Shown: one piece after another, positions 42,840 to 52,604 of the stretch | Layout of the letters: each line of letters opens with the position of its first letter | How positions within the stretch are numbered: the stretch's first letter is position 1 | Assembly: GCF_024362785.1 (NCBI RefSeq) | Contig: NZ_CP093301.1 | Span: 2,232,001-2,296,000, forward strand | Direction of reading: 5' to 3' | Length of the DNA stretch: 64,000 nucleotides | Source of the DNA: Evansella sp. LMS18 | Lineage (GTDB): Bacteria > Bacillota > Bacilli > Bacillales > Salisediminibacteriaceae | Notes under the pieces: generated by a model | What the model was told of the DNA's origin: nothing | The model's input: the letters and a program-made list of their open reading frames with translations, nothing else | Database searches by the model: none | Program-made: the position numbers and the translations under genes

Positions 42840-43865
42840 TTATAAAACGCTCTGCACTGCTTTATTCATCGTCCACGCACCTTCGCTTTTATTGGAAGAG
42901 ACCACTAAAGTGACCTCAGCTTCAGGATAATATGCGGAGTGGAAGCTCACGCCCGGGTCGTAGCCCATCACGTGATACTTAGAGATGCTGCCATCATCCT
43001 TTTTCACGATCCAAACGCCATACCCGTAATAATCATCTTCCTCCACATGAGCATGCGGGGTGAGGAGCAGCTGCGTTGTGTCCTCATTTAGCAGCCGGAA
43101 GGAAAGGAGTGCTTCCCACAGCTTCAGCATATCCCCTGAAGTAGTGAACGCCCCTCCATCTGCGCCGCCTTTAACAGGAATGGAATACACATTTGTTTTC
43201 CAGCTCCCGTCCTCATGGTCGATATAGCCAAGTGCAGTATTATGCGGCAGCTGATCGAGGGAAAAATAACCGGAGTCAGCCATGCCTGCAGGCTTGAATA
43301 TATTCTCAACAATGTAATCTGAGAATGGCATGCCCGTTTTTTCCTCCACAACTAACCCGAGCAATATAAAAGCAGCATTATTGTAATGGAAGCCCTCTCC
43401 GGGAGAAAACATCATCTCTTTTTTCTGGAACATGGGCAAAAATGCAGCCAGGCTGTCCAGCAAATACATGGGCTGCTCCTTCCAGAGATCGGCGAAATCG
43501 TCCATCACAGCTTCATCAAAATAATCAGGAACACCAGAAGTGTGAGTTAACAGGTGGTGGATCGTCACGTCAGGATCAAAATGAGGAAACTCTATATCCA
43601 GACAGTCTGCAAGCTTTGTTTCAAAGCTTACCACCCCTTTCTCCACCAGCTGGCAGATGCCGATAGCCGTGAAAAGCTTACAGCCAGAAGCAATGCCGAA
43701 TCTAGTATCCATCTTGTTCTCCAGTTTCTCCGCCCTGTTCGCAAAACCATGGGCTGTCTGAAAAACAACCTCATCTTTCTCTTTAACAACGACAGTACCG
43801 GAGAAACCCACCTCACGGGCAGCATCAGCAAGCAGTTCATTTAATTGTTTACTAGTTTTAAGCAA
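42840..43865 (-). CDS. Serine hydrolase, beta-lactamase/DD-peptidase fold
   Basis: 341 residues from a TTG that follows AAAGGGTG; a GTG four codons upstream abuts that site. The S-x-x-K motif is SGCK, the Y-x-N motif is YNN (GEGFHYNNAAF), and HHLLTHTSG is typical of the class C/esterase-like family (PF00144). There is no signal peptide, so it is probably a cytoplasmic esterase or peptidase rather than a resistance enzyme (inference). Confidence 0.8.
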   Translation of the reverse strand: MLKTSKQLNELLADAAREVGFSGTVVVKEKDEVVFQTAHGFANRAEKLENKMDTRFGIASGCKLFTAIGICQLVEKGVVSFETKLADCLDIEFPHFDPDVTIHHLLTHTSGVPDYFDEAVMDDFADLWKEQPMYLLDSLAAFLPMFQKKEMMFSPGEGFHYNNAAFILLGLVVEEKTGMPFSDYIVENIFKPAGMADSGYFSLDQLPHNTALGYIDHEDGSWKTNVYSIPVKGGADGGAFTTSGDMLKLWEALLSFRLLNEDTTQLLLTPHAHVEEDDYYGYGVWIVKKDDGSISKYHVMGYDPGVSFHSAYYPEAEVTLVVSSNKSEGAWTMNKAVQSVL

Positions 43866-43964
43866 GGAAACGCACACCCTTTGAATGTATTTTAAGCTTC
43901 AATGACAAGGGTAACGGACAACTCTAATAGGTTCAGGGACTCAAGTTAAGGATACTACAGTTGG

Positions 43965-44013
43965 GGTGCCTGTCACCACCCGAATAATCTTGTTTCACAG
44001 CGATTGTTTCACG
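43965..44013 (+). repeat. 49-bp dispersed element, copy 9
   Basis: Full-length consensus copy between a divergent start and a minus-strand terminator. Confidence 0.9.
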
Positions 44014-44028
44014 CCAAGCCAACAGAAC

Positions 44029-44062
44029 AAAAAAGGAAGCCGGTAAAATGCCGGCTTTCCTC
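44029..44062 (-). terminator. Terminator of the second SLH subtilase gene
   Basis: On the minus strand GGAAAGCCGG pairs with CCGGCTTCC, followed by TTTTTTG. Confidence 0.8.
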
Positions 44063-44086
44063 TCTGAACATGGTTATCCAGTGTGA

Positions 44087-46552
44087 TTATTTAAGATAAG
44101 CATTATAGAATCTTGTCATTGCTACCGCAAATTCGCCTCTGGATACTGCCTCTTCAGGGGAAAAAGCAGCATGAACGGTGGGTCTTAAGTCAAAACGTCC
44201 CTGGGACACTGTAAAACCTGCATTTAGTATATTCAAATCAAGAGCGACCTGTACATAGCCTTTATATTTATCCGAAACTTGATCGCTGTCATCGAGAGTG
44301 ATTCTTTTATCATTGTACTGCACTGTTATATCACCGGAATGCTCAAGCGCTTTTTCCTCCAGCCCCAGGCTCTGAACTAATGAATATGCGAGCTGCTCTC
44401 TGGTTACAGACCCTGAAGGTGCGAATTCCCCGTTGTCCAACGGTGTAATTACAGGCTGCTGTCGCTGAACAGTGTCTTTTAAAGCAGACCCTTGAGCTGT
44501 CGCAGCTTCAATATATGCCGTTTCGATATTACCTAAATCGGTAAATTGGTGTCCTTTTGCCTGGCGGATGCCTGCTCCCATAACTAAGTATTCAGCAAGG
44601 TCTTTTCGGGAAAGATCTGCATCAGGTGAAAACTCGCCATTTTCCAGCCCGTCAAAAAGTCTGTTTGCAACACCAAGCTTAATAGCTCCTTCCGCAGGAT
44701 GTCCTTCAATGTCATCGAGCCCTGTAAAATCACTTACTGAGGAAAAAGACAGGGTACCTGTAACCTCATCAGGGAGTGCCAGACCAAGAGGATTTAATTC
44801 ACTTCCGCGCAGGCCGCGGATTTCAGCTTTCCAAGTCCCGGGAAGGGGAGAGCTTACGGAAGCCGTTCTTGTGAATTCAAGCGGAAACAATAGGCTGACA
44901 CCGGAGCTGTATTCTTCTCCATCAGGAGATATGAGGACGAGGTTAACAGGATTCCCTGTTTCCTCCAGCAGTCCTTTCGCATCTATTCTCGCAGTCAAAT
45001 GGGCAGTATCGTCCTCCACTTGAAATTCATACGCATTCTCAGAAATGAAAGTTAGTGGATTGAAATCAACTGAAAAGTCCTGAGTTTCTGTTGTTGCTGA
45101 TGCATCAGCGTTAAAATCTTTATCCATCGTTAATGTCTGGCCATATTCGGTGCCGTTAAAAGCAGCCTCAACTGCGGCATAGGCATTAACATATCCTGCT
45201 CCCACTTCCCATGGTTCATGCCCAGGCATATTAGTAGCCGTTTTTTCGAGAATAGATTTAACTTCATCTGGCGAAAGGAGCGGATTCGCTTCCAGCATAA
45301 GAGCAACGATCCCTGCTACATGAGGAGTTGCCATGGATGTTCCGCTCATTGTTGCATAATAAGGAAGATAAGCCGGCTCTATCATTTCAATATCTTTCTC
45401 AGCAGACAACGCAGAAAGGGGTGCGATTACCCTCGTTGAAATGATATCCACTCCAGGAGCTGTGACTGTTGGACGGTCTTCCCATGTCCATTCTTTCCCT
45501 TCAAAATCAAAGGTTCCTCCTTTATCCTTTGTTCCTCTGGATGAGAAGTCAGCTAAAGAACCATCTTTCACACCAGCGCCGACTGAAATAACCCAGGGAG
45601 CTTTTGCATATGGATTATGTGTATTTTCACCAGGACCTGAATTACCTGCCGCAAAGAGAACAGTAATTCCTCTGTCATATGCTTTTTTACTGGCTATATT
45701 TATAGGATGATGCGGGTCAAAGTCACCCTCCGAACCCCAAGAGTTTGTAATAAGCCTAATATCATATTTCGACTGGTTAGTAATGGCATAATCAAAGCCG
45801 CCGATCCCGTCAAGGACAAGAAGAACTCCGCCGGAACCATAGCCAATCAAATCAGCTCCAGGCGCGACACCTTCGTATTTCCCGCCGGACTGGGCACCTG
45901 TGCCGCCTACCGTTCCCGCCACATGAGTGCCATGTCCTGAATTAGTGTCTGTGTTGATTACATTTTCTTTATAGGTGATTGGCAGAAGAGAAGATACCGC
46001 ATTAAGGTTTGTGGAGCCAAGTACATTCTGGACCAGGTTTTCGCCAAATTTATGGTCGTTATGTGTACCATCCACGCCACTGTCGTTTACGACTACTCCA
46101 ATGCCTTTACCAGACACAGGCATTCCGCCATTTGCTTTTCTCATCTCATCGTCTGTGCGGACTTTCTCCACTCCTGTGAGACTGTTGGAATCCCCGTTAA
46201 AATATTGAAGTTCTTCGTTTAAATAAATGGACAGTACTTCGTCACTTTCACTGAGCTTTTCAATCTGCCCCTTTGTAGCAAGCACTCCTGCTATTGGCAG
46301 GTTGTTCATGACAACCCCGGTGTCAATTCCGAGAGTATCAAGAATACCCAGCTGATCATCTGAAGGGGCAGCATCGCCCTTAAAGGTTACTATAACTTCG
46401 GCAGTTCCTGTTAAAGCCGGCAGTACCTCCTGCAAGTTTGGATCAAGGACTTTGCTCAAAGTGCTTGCCTGGGCCTGGGAACCAGGGACGGAAAAAGAGA
46501 ACACAGGCATTACCAGCACTAAGATTAAAAACAGCGATAACAATCGATTCAT
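44087..46552 (-). CDS. Subtilisin-like protease with S-layer homology domains (tandem copy 2)
   Basis: 821 residues. It has a signal peptide (1-29), an I9-like propeptide (about 50-118) and an S8 catalytic domain with Asp157 (VVVNDSGVDGTH), His207 ([10 protein letters not shown]), Asn304 (AAGNSGPG) and Ser406 (GTSMATPHVAG). A beta domain (about 480-615) and three SLH-like repeats (about 620-821; ending AVAMTRFYNAYLK) follow. SLH repeats bind pyruvylated cell-wall polymer, so the protease stays on the cell surface. It has an 819-residue paralogue immediately upstream. AAGGAGATG precedes the ATG. Confidence 0.9.
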   Translation of the reverse strand: MNRLLSLFLILVLVMPVFSFSVPGSQAQASTLSKVLDPNLQEVLPALTGTAEVIVTFKGDAAPSDDQLGILDTLGIDTGVVMNNLPIAGVLATKGQIEKLSESDEVLSIYLNEELQYFNGDSNSLTGVEKVRTDDEMRKANGGMPVSGKGIGVVVNDSGVDGTHNDHKFGENLVQNVLGSTNLNAVSSLLPITYKENVINTDTNSGHGTHVAGTVGGTGAQSGGKYEGVAPGADLIGYGSGGVLLVLDGIGGFDYAITNQSKYDIRLITNSWGSEGDFDPHHPINIASKKAYDRGITVLFAAGNSGPGENTHNPYAKAPWVISVGAGVKDGSLADFSSRGTKDKGGTFDFEGKEWTWEDRPTVTAPGVDIISTRVIAPLSALSAEKDIEMIEPAYLPYYATMSGTSMATPHVAGIVALMLEANPLLSPDEVKSILEKTATNMPGHEPWEVGAGYVNAYAAVEAAFNGTEYGQTLTMDKDFNADASATTETQDFSVDFNPLTFISENAYEFQVEDDTAHLTARIDAKGLLEETGNPVNLVLISPDGEEYSSGVSLLFPLEFTRTASVSSPLPGTWKAEIRGLRGSELNPLGLALPDEVTGTLSFSSVSDFTGLDDIEGHPAEGAIKLGVANRLFDGLENGEFSPDADLSRKDLAEYLVMGAGIRQAKGHQFTDLGNIETAYIEAATAQGSALKDTVQRQQPVITPLDNGEFAPSGSVTREQLAYSLVQSLGLEEKALEHSGDITVQYNDKRITLDDSDQVSDKYKGYVQVALDLNILNAGFTVSQGRFDLRPTVHAAFSPEEAVSRGEFAVAMTRFYNAYLK

Positions 46553-46709
46553 TTAGACATCTCCTTTAAAAATTAATAAAAGCTTATATAAATATTGTGT
46601 CAATTTCAGTCAATTCCAACAATTCTGCAAAGGGAGTAATTTAGCAGGCATAAGTAGTAGCCGAGGATTATACGAAAGATGTATGATGCTTTTAAAATAT
46701 AGTTTTTAA

Positions 46710-46760
46710 TCCCGAGGCAACCGTCCGTAAAACCCCCACTGATGGAAGTTTCACTTTATC
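46710..46760 (+). repeat. 51-bp dispersed repeat, copy 2 (first copy at 18007)
   Basis: CCCGAGGCAACCGTCCGTAA and the run to CACTTTATCT match 18007-18057 with few changes. It is located between the two subtilase genes, upstream of a terminator. Confidence 0.75.
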
Positions 46761-46783
46761 TGGCGGGTTCTGAAGGGAACTGG

Positions 46784-46812
46784 AAAAAAGGCCTGCCATG
46801 AGGCAGACCTTT
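46784..46812 (-). terminator. Terminator of the first SLH subtilase gene
   Basis: On the minus strand AAAGGTCTGCC pairs with GGCAGGCCTTT, followed by TTTCC. Confidence 0.75.
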
Positions 46813-46818
46813 ACATTT

Positions 46819-49278
46819 TTATTGTAAGTAAGTGGCGTAAAAACGAGTTATTCCCACAGCGAAGTCTGCTCTTGTCATTGTCTCTTCCGGTTCGAAAACA
46901 GCTTCCACTGTCGGTTTTAAGTCAAAGCGGCCCTGAGAAACAGAAAACTGCGCATTTAGTATATTCAGGTCAAGAGCAAGCTGCACGTATCCTTTGTATT
47001 GTTCGGATATACTGTCTGAATCTGTTAATTTAACTCTGTCGTTTTCATATTGAACGGTTACATCTCCAGAGTGTTTTTCCGCTTCTTCCTGAAGCCCGAG
47101 AGACTGCACCAGGCTGTATGCAAGCTCTTCCCTTGTAACGTTTTGGTTCGGAGCAAACTTACCATTTTCCCTTTCCAGCATTACCCCGTTAAATACCTGA
47201 TTTCCGTCTTTCAGAGCGGCTCCCTGAGCAGTTACCGCCTGGATAAACGGTATGTCGGCTCCTTTGACATCCTGCCAGCTGCCTTGAGCTGATTGGCGGA
47301 TGCCGTTCCCCACCGCTAAATACCTGGCAAGGTCTTTCCTTGTGAGTCTGTGGTCAGGCCTGAAATTATTATCATTGTGGCTGTCTACCAGTTTATTTTC
47401 TACAGCAACTTTAATGGCCTCTTCCGCTTCGTGTCCTGCTATATCATCCAGCCCGGTAAAGCTCCCGGAACGCTTAAATGTCAGCTGTCCCTCTATTTTT
47501 TCAGGGAGGGCTATTCCTTCCAGGCCTTCCAGCTTCATATGCCAGGTTCCAGGCGTTGGCGAAATCACCTGTACTGTCCTGTCAGTGAAGAGGGTAAACA
47601 AGGCGGAAATGCCACTTCGGTATTCGTTACCTTCAGGGTCCTCCAGAATTAAATTGATAGTGTTGCCAGTCAGCCCTAAAAGACCATAAGCGTCAATTTT
47701 TGCCGTCAGTTCAGACAAGCCTTCCTCCACTGTAAAGCTTTTACTGTTACCGTTGAGGGACAGAGGATTATATTCAATTATTACCTCTTCCTGATTCACT
47801 TCCATTTCGGTGCTTGCATTAAAATCATAATTCATTTTTAAGGTACTGCCGTACTCCGTTCCATTTAAGATCTGATCCACAGCTGCATGTGCGTTCACAT
47901 ATCCCGCACCCGTTTCCCAGGCCTCGTATCCAGGCATGTTCGTAGCCGTCATTTCAAGTATTTCTTTTACTTCAACCGGTGAAAGGGTTGGATCTGCTTC
48001 AAGCATTAAAGCGACTATACCAGCTACATGGGGAGCTGCCATTGAAGTACCGCTCATCGTTGTATAATAAGGCAGGTAAGCTGGTTCAATCATCTCGATA
48101 TCTTTGTCGGCGGATAATACAGACAGAGGAGAAACCACCCGGGTAGATATAATATCGACTCCCGGTGCTGTAACCGTCGGGCGGTCTGTCCAGGTCCATT
48201 CTTCACCATCCACGACAACTGTGCCGCCGTTACCATCCAGGCCTCGGGAAGAGAAGTCTGCAAGCTTGCCGTCTTTTGTCCCTGCGGCAACTGTTATGAC
48301 CCATGGGGCCTTTTTATAATTCCCTGAAATCGTTGCTTCTCCAGGCCCGGAGTTTCCTGCTGAAAAAACTGTTACTATTCCACGGTCATACAGCTTTTTT
48401 GTTGCTACATTGATAGGATCATCCGGATTAAAATCGGTTCCTGCGTCAGCAGTGGAGCCCCAGGAATTCGTGATTACCCGAATGTCATAACGGTGCTGAT
48501 GGGTAAGAGCGTAGTCAAAGGCACCGATCGTATCCAGTATTGCTACACCTGCTCCTGAGCCATAACCTACAAGATTTGCACCTGGAGCGACACCTTCATA
48601 TTTTCCAGATGACTGGGCGCCTGTCCCACCAACGGTTCCAGCCACATGTGTTCCATGGCCCGAGTCAGAGTCCGTGTTAGGGACATTCTCTACATAAGTA
48701 ACGGGAAGAAGACCGCTGATTGCATTCAGGTTTGTTGCACCCATCACATTCTGGATAAGGTTTTCCCTGAATTTGTGATCATTATGGGTCCCGTCAACCC
48801 CGCTGTCATTAATAACCACTCCAACGCCCTTACCTGAAACAGGCAGACCGCCATTCGCTTTTCTTAAACTGTCGTCTGTCCGGACTTTATCTACTCCTGT
48901 CAGTGCAGTAGAAGAAGCATTTTCATATTCGAGTCTTTCATTTAAAAACAAAGAACGTATCTGTCCCGATTCTTCCAAAGAAAGGATCTGTTCTTTCGTT
49001 GCGACCACACCAGCAATTGGGAGATTTTCAAAGGTTATCCCTGCTTCAATTCCCAAATTGCTCAATAAGCTTACATCTTCATCGGATGGAGCACCGTCCC
49101 CCTCAAAAGTAACTATTACTTCCAGCGGACCGGTAACCGTTGATATAGCATCCCTTAATTTGCTGTCGATTGCGTCTGTAATTTCTGATGTATTGCTGCC
49201 CTGGACGCCTGTTCCGTATGGCAGAAAAACAGAAAATACAAGTAAAAAAGCCAGAGTTATCTTTACGTAATTACGCAT
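46819..49278 (-). CDS. Subtilisin-like protease with S-layer homology domains (tandem copy 1)
   Basis: 819 residues with the same layout as its downstream paralogue: signal peptide (1-27), I9-like propeptide, and S8 domain with Asp158 (VVINDSGVDGTH), His208 ([10 protein letters not shown]), Asn309 (SAGNSGPG) and Ser412 (GTSMAAPHVAG). A beta domain and three SLH-like repeats close the protein. The two are strongly similar throughout, so they are a tandem duplication, each with its own terminator. The gene lies directly downstream of a NarL-type two-component system, which may regulate both (inference). Confidence 0.9.
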   Translation of the reverse strand: MRNYVKITLAFLLVFSVFLPYGTGVQGSNTSEITDAIDSKLRDAISTVTGPLEVIVTFEGDGAPSDEDVSLLSNLGIEAGITFENLPIAGVVATKEQILSLEESGQIRSLFLNERLEYENASSTALTGVDKVRTDDSLRKANGGLPVSGKGVGVVINDSGVDGTHNDHKFRENLIQNVMGATNLNAISGLLPVTYVENVPNTDSDSGHGTHVAGTVGGTGAQSSGKYEGVAPGANLVGYGSGAGVAILDTIGAFDYALTHQHRYDIRVITNSWGSTADAGTDFNPDDPINVATKKLYDRGIVTVFSAGNSGPGEATISGNYKKAPWVITVAAGTKDGKLADFSSRGLDGNGGTVVVDGEEWTWTDRPTVTAPGVDIISTRVVSPLSVLSADKDIEMIEPAYLPYYTTMSGTSMAAPHVAGIVALMLEADPTLSPVEVKEILEMTATNMPGYEAWETGAGYVNAHAAVDQILNGTEYGSTLKMNYDFNASTEMEVNQEEVIIEYNPLSLNGNSKSFTVEEGLSELTAKIDAYGLLGLTGNTINLILEDPEGNEYRSGISALFTLFTDRTVQVISPTPGTWHMKLEGLEGIALPEKIEGQLTFKRSGSFTGLDDIAGHEAEEAIKVAVENKLVDSHNDNNFRPDHRLTRKDLARYLAVGNGIRQSAQGSWQDVKGADIPFIQAVTAQGAALKDGNQVFNGVMLERENGKFAPNQNVTREELAYSLVQSLGLQEEAEKHSGDVTVQYENDRVKLTDSDSISEQYKGYVQLALDLNILNAQFSVSQGRFDLKPTVEAVFEPEETMTRADFAVGITRFYATYLQ

Positions 49279-49459
49279 TATTATTCCTCCTGCACAGAAT
49301 TTTTTGAAATGTTACTCAAATTATCACAATTTCTTGCGGAGTAATCTATTCTGCAGAAGGAGTAAACAAGTAAGCGTAAGTTTTATTTTCAACTAATACT
49401 AAAGTATTAGCGCCAGCTGCCGGGCTGCAGGTTGTGGGTTTATCAGTCTTCGGCTTTAC

Positions 49460-50098
49460 TTATGGAAGAGGGACAAGGTTTTGCTGGACCGCGTGGATAA
49501 CCGCCTGGGAACGGCTCTTAACATTCAGCTTTCTGAAGATTTTGCTTACGTGGATCTTGACAGTTTTTTCACTGATAAATAATTTCTCCCCGATTTCTCT
49601 GTTACTCAGCCCTTCCACGAGGCAAACGAGCACTTCTTTTTCCCTCTCTGTGAGTTCTGATTCTTTTTCCTGCTTTTCCTCCTGATGATGAAAACTCAGG
49701 AGTTTTTTTGTCATAACGGGGTGGATAACAGACTCTCCCCGCATCACAGTGCGCACTGCCTCTACAACCTGTTCAGAAGGGGCGTCTTTCAGTAAATAGC
49801 CGTCCGCCCCTTCACGTATCGCAGACATGAAATACTCTTTATGGCTGTGCATCGTAAGAATTAATATTTTCACATCTTTGTATTTCTGTTTCATTTCTTT
49901 CGTGATTTCCACTCCGTTTTTATCAGGGAGATTAATATCAAGCACTACGATATCAGGCTTTGCTTTATCCATTTTTCTCAATGCTTCTTCTCCGGAAACA
50001 GCTTCCTCGATAACTTTCAGATCTTCTTCCAGATGCAGTATATTTTTCAGCCCATCCCTTAACACACCATGATCATCAACAAGCATGATCTTAATCAT
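49460..50098 (-). CDS. Response regulator, NarL/LuxR (FixJ) family
   Basis: 212 residues. The receiver domain has VDDH, phospho-acceptor Asp54 (VVLDINLPD) and LLKDAP near residue 105. The C-terminal LuxR-type helix-turn-helix (about 150-205) reads [20 protein letters not shown], then [13 protein letters not shown]. Its start overlaps the kinase by eight bases. No terminator was recognised between it and the first SLH subtilase 181 bases further. Confidence 0.9.
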   Translation of the reverse strand: MIKIMLVDDHGVLRDGLKNILHLEEDLKVIEEAVSGEEALRKMDKAKPDIVVLDINLPDKNGVEITKEMKQKYKDVKILILTMHSHKEYFMSAIREGADGYLLKDAPSEQVVEAVRTVMRGESVIHPVMTKKLLSFHHQEEKQEKESELTEREKEVLVCLVEGLSNREIGEKLFISEKTVKIHVSKIFRKLNVKSRSQAVIHAVQQNLVPLP

Positions 50099-51908
50099 TC
50101 TCCTCGTCCCCTCTCATTTTTTCAATCGGTACCGTTAACGATATCTCCGTCCCTTCACCAGGTTTGCTGTCTATTTGCAATGAACCTTCAATTTCCTCCG
50201 CTTCTTCATTCATGCTTAAAAGACCGAAGTGGGGTTCATTTTTTGATTTCAAAATAGCATCGTACAGGGAAAAGCCTTGCCCATTATCTTTAATCTTTAA
50301 TAAAACATGTTCGCTTTGATAGCTGAGCAGAACTTCCGCTTTGGTTGCCTGGCCGTGCTTAATTGTATTTTGAATGCTCTCCTGGAAAGTATCAAACATT
50401 ACTTTCTCAACGTACAGAGGCATCGGGAAGGGATTGCCGCGCACTTCAAAATCGAGCCTGAAGGTTTGCTGGTTTCTTATAACTTCCACACGTTTTTGGA
50501 TTGCTTCCTGGAGTGTCACTCTTTCAGTGGGCTTTGGCCTCAATGCATAAATGGATTCCCTCACCTGCTTCAATCCCCCTCGAAGGCCGTGAAGACTCCT
50601 GTCCATAAGCAGCAAGGCTTCATCAGGCTTCTCTGAAAACTTCTTCTTTGCCGTTTCCAGATTCATCACCGCCCCTGCCAGTGTCTGAGCTACTCCATCA
50701 TGAATCTCCCGGGCAATTCTGTTCCTCTCTTCAAGGACTCTTTTCTCTTTTTGCTCGGTAATTAAAGATTTGGTTTTCAACGCTACTGCAAGCTGATTGG
50801 CCAGGGTAGCAATAGAGCGGATATCCTGAGGCTCGAAACTGTATGTTCTGGTCCGCCCAACCGCTAACACGCCAATGCAGTCTTCTTCAAGGGTTAGGGG
50901 AGAATAGACTACGGACCTGATGCCTTTATGGAAATAGTAATCAAGGGGGCCGGACATCTTCTTTCTGTTCTCTATCACAAGTACGTCTTTGATTTCCTCG
51001 ACGTGGGCTGGTTCCAGAGGTCTATCTGTATCTGCAGTCATTCCGTCTTTAAAATCGAATTTCCAGGTGCCTTCTTTTCTGATTAAGAACACTGCCTGCG
51101 CGTGAAACAACTCCTGAATATGATTGGTCAGGCCGTCTTTCCATTCTGCCGTATGTACCGTCTGATTTAAATCCTTTGTGAAAGAAAACATTGCGTTGAG
51201 GCGGTTTTTCTCTATTTTCAGACGTGCTATGGTTGAGGAAAGAAGGGACAGGCCGACAAGGGGAGAAAAAAAGAAAAATGCGGCAAAGACATCAAGGTTG
51301 CCCCGGTTTTCCTGGCTGCCTAAAAAGAACATCAGGGAAATATAGAAAAAGGATATAAAAGCGCTGAAGACTTCTGAAGCCCACTTCTGCATCCAGACCG
51401 AAAAGCGGTACGGCTGTGGTCGGATCCATAAAACAATATCCACGAGAAAATTGTTAATCAGATAAAATAAAACGATTAACACTGCCAGTTCACTCATTGG
51501 AACCAAATGATCCGCAAAAAAACCTCCGCTGAAGAATAATTCCGCAGCTCCTTTTGCTGCAGCGTAACTGATTACAAGCTGTGCCGGGTTAAATAATATA
51601 ATTCTTAAAGGCCGCCTGTGAAGGAGATTCACAGTCATAACTACCAGAGCATAGCTGAAAATAACGGCCGGGAAGCCAAAAACCAGATCCAGTGAAAAAA
51701 TAATCGGGAAGCTTAAAGAGCTGCTTCCTTTCCATACGGGAAGGGGAAAATACTCCGTAAAGCCAAGAAAGATTACGAGCATAAAATACAGCAGGTAATG
51801 TTCAGGCGGAGTCAGAAAAAACATGCATAGGAGCACGAGTATCCAGCCCGCAGCAGAAAGGGAGCCCATATATATTCCCGCTTTTTGTTCTCTCCTGATA
51901 GTATTCAT
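50091..51908 (-). CDS. Sensor histidine kinase with membrane domain, GAF and HisKA_3 (NarL-partner type)
   Basis: 605 residues. The N-terminal membrane domain (seven or so helices to about 228) is followed by a GAF-like domain (about 255-380), a HisKA_3 helix pair with phospho-acceptor His403 ([12 protein letters not shown]) and the ATPase domain ([13 protein letters not shown], then DNGQGF). It forms an operon with the response regulator. The GAF domain and multi-helix membrane part suggest sensing in or near the membrane; the signal is unknown. GAGGTG precedes the ATG. Confidence 0.9.
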   Translation of the reverse strand: MNTIRREQKAGIYMGSLSAAGWILVLLCMFFLTPPEHYLLYFMLVIFLGFTEYFPLPVWKGSSSLSFPIIFSLDLVFGFPAVIFSYALVVMTVNLLHRRPLRIILFNPAQLVISYAAAKGAAELFFSGGFFADHLVPMSELAVLIVLFYLINNFLVDIVLWIRPQPYRFSVWMQKWASEVFSAFISFFYISLMFFLGSQENRGNLDVFAAFFFFSPLVGLSLLSSTIARLKIEKNRLNAMFSFTKDLNQTVHTAEWKDGLTNHIQELFHAQAVFLIRKEGTWKFDFKDGMTADTDRPLEPAHVEEIKDVLVIENRKKMSGPLDYYFHKGIRSVVYSPLTLEEDCIGVLAVGRTRTYSFEPQDIRSIATLANQLAVALKTKSLITEQKEKRVLEERNRIAREIHDGVAQTLAGAVMNLETAKKKFSEKPDEALLLMDRSLHGLRGGLKQVRESIYALRPKPTERVTLQEAIQKRVEVIRNQQTFRLDFEVRGNPFPMPLYVEKVMFDTFQESIQNTIKHGQATKAEVLLSYQSEHVLLKIKDNGQGFSLYDAILKSKNEPHFGLLSMNEEAEEIEGSLQIDSKPGEGTEISLTVPIEKMRGDEEND

Positions 51909-51963
51909 AACGGCACCTCTGTTATCTGAATTTTCTGCACCTAAATTATACTAAGCTCTCCTG

Positions 51964-52020
51964 AAAAAAACAAAATCCCGGACTGGTCAAATGGCTGCCC
52001 ACTAACCAATACCGGGATTT
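51964..52020 (-). terminator. Terminator-like hairpin in the leader of the kinase operon
   Basis: On the minus strand AAATCCCGG pairs exactly with CCGGGATTT, followed by TGTTTTTTTC, 55 bases upstream of the kinase start. No minus-strand gene ends here, so it could act as an attenuator, if the promoter lies upstream of 52020. Confidence 0.5.
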
Positions 52021-52123
52021 CGAACTTTACCGAAAAGTAAAGTTAAGTATTATTCTCCTGCTTCCTCCTGCAAAATTCAATTACCCCTAAGTGATATTTC
52101 CTATAATACTTTAGGACTATAGT

Positions 52124-52172
52124 GGTGCCTGTCACCACCCGAATAATCTTGTTTCACAGCGATTGTTTCACG
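52124..52172 (+). repeat. 49-bp dispersed element, copy 10
   Basis: Full-length consensus copy, 116 bases upstream of the second mini-lipoprotein gene. Confidence 0.9.
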
Positions 52173-52288
52173 CTGGATCCACCGCCTTACTCAAAACCGA
52201 TGTTTCAAATGTATGGAAAAAAGTTATAAGTACTAACAGAGGAACTAATCATCTAATATTTTTATTCATTCACTTAGGAGGTTTTGCG

Positions 52289-52450
52289 ATGAAAAAGTTA
52301 CTTACTGCATTGTCTATATCGGGCCTGTTAGTCGTGGCAGCCTGCGGCTCGGAAACGGACGTGGAAGAAGACCACAGAGACGTGAATATAGAAATCAATG
52401 AGGAGGAAAATGGCCTGGATGGCCTGAACGACAATGATACGAACGGTTAA
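52289..52450 (+). CDS. Mini-lipoprotein (paralogue 5, signal and short acidic tail)
   Basis: 53 residues from the ATG after TAGGAGG. The signal is nearly the same as at 42537 (MKKLLTALSISGLLVVAACG, Cys19). The tail is only 34 residues, acidic and ending LNDNDTNG. A terminator almost identical to that at 42770 follows. The conserved signal, site and terminator argue for a functional short product. Confidence 0.65.
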   Translation: MKKLLTALSISGLLVVAACGSETDVEEDHRDVNIEINEEENGLDGLNDNDTNG

Positions 52451-52465
52451 AACATTAGAAATAAC

Positions 52466-52500
52466 AAAAAGCACACTCTGAAAAAGGAGTGTGCTTTTTT
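52466..52500 (+). terminator. Terminator of the second mini-lipoprotein gene
   Basis: AAAAAGCACACTC pairs with GAGTGTGCTTTTTT. Confidence 0.85.
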
Positions 52501-52604
52501 CACGTAATTGTCTCCCAGATATATATTTAAAGGATTTCTTTGCGGAAAAAGAGAATTGGTGATTATGATGCATCGCCTATTTTTTTAAAAAAGGAGCTTG
52601 CCCC

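Noticed and set aside
42840-43865. Calling the serine hydrolase a beta-lactamase
   Set aside because: It lacks a signal peptide and is as close to esterases and peptidases of the same fold.
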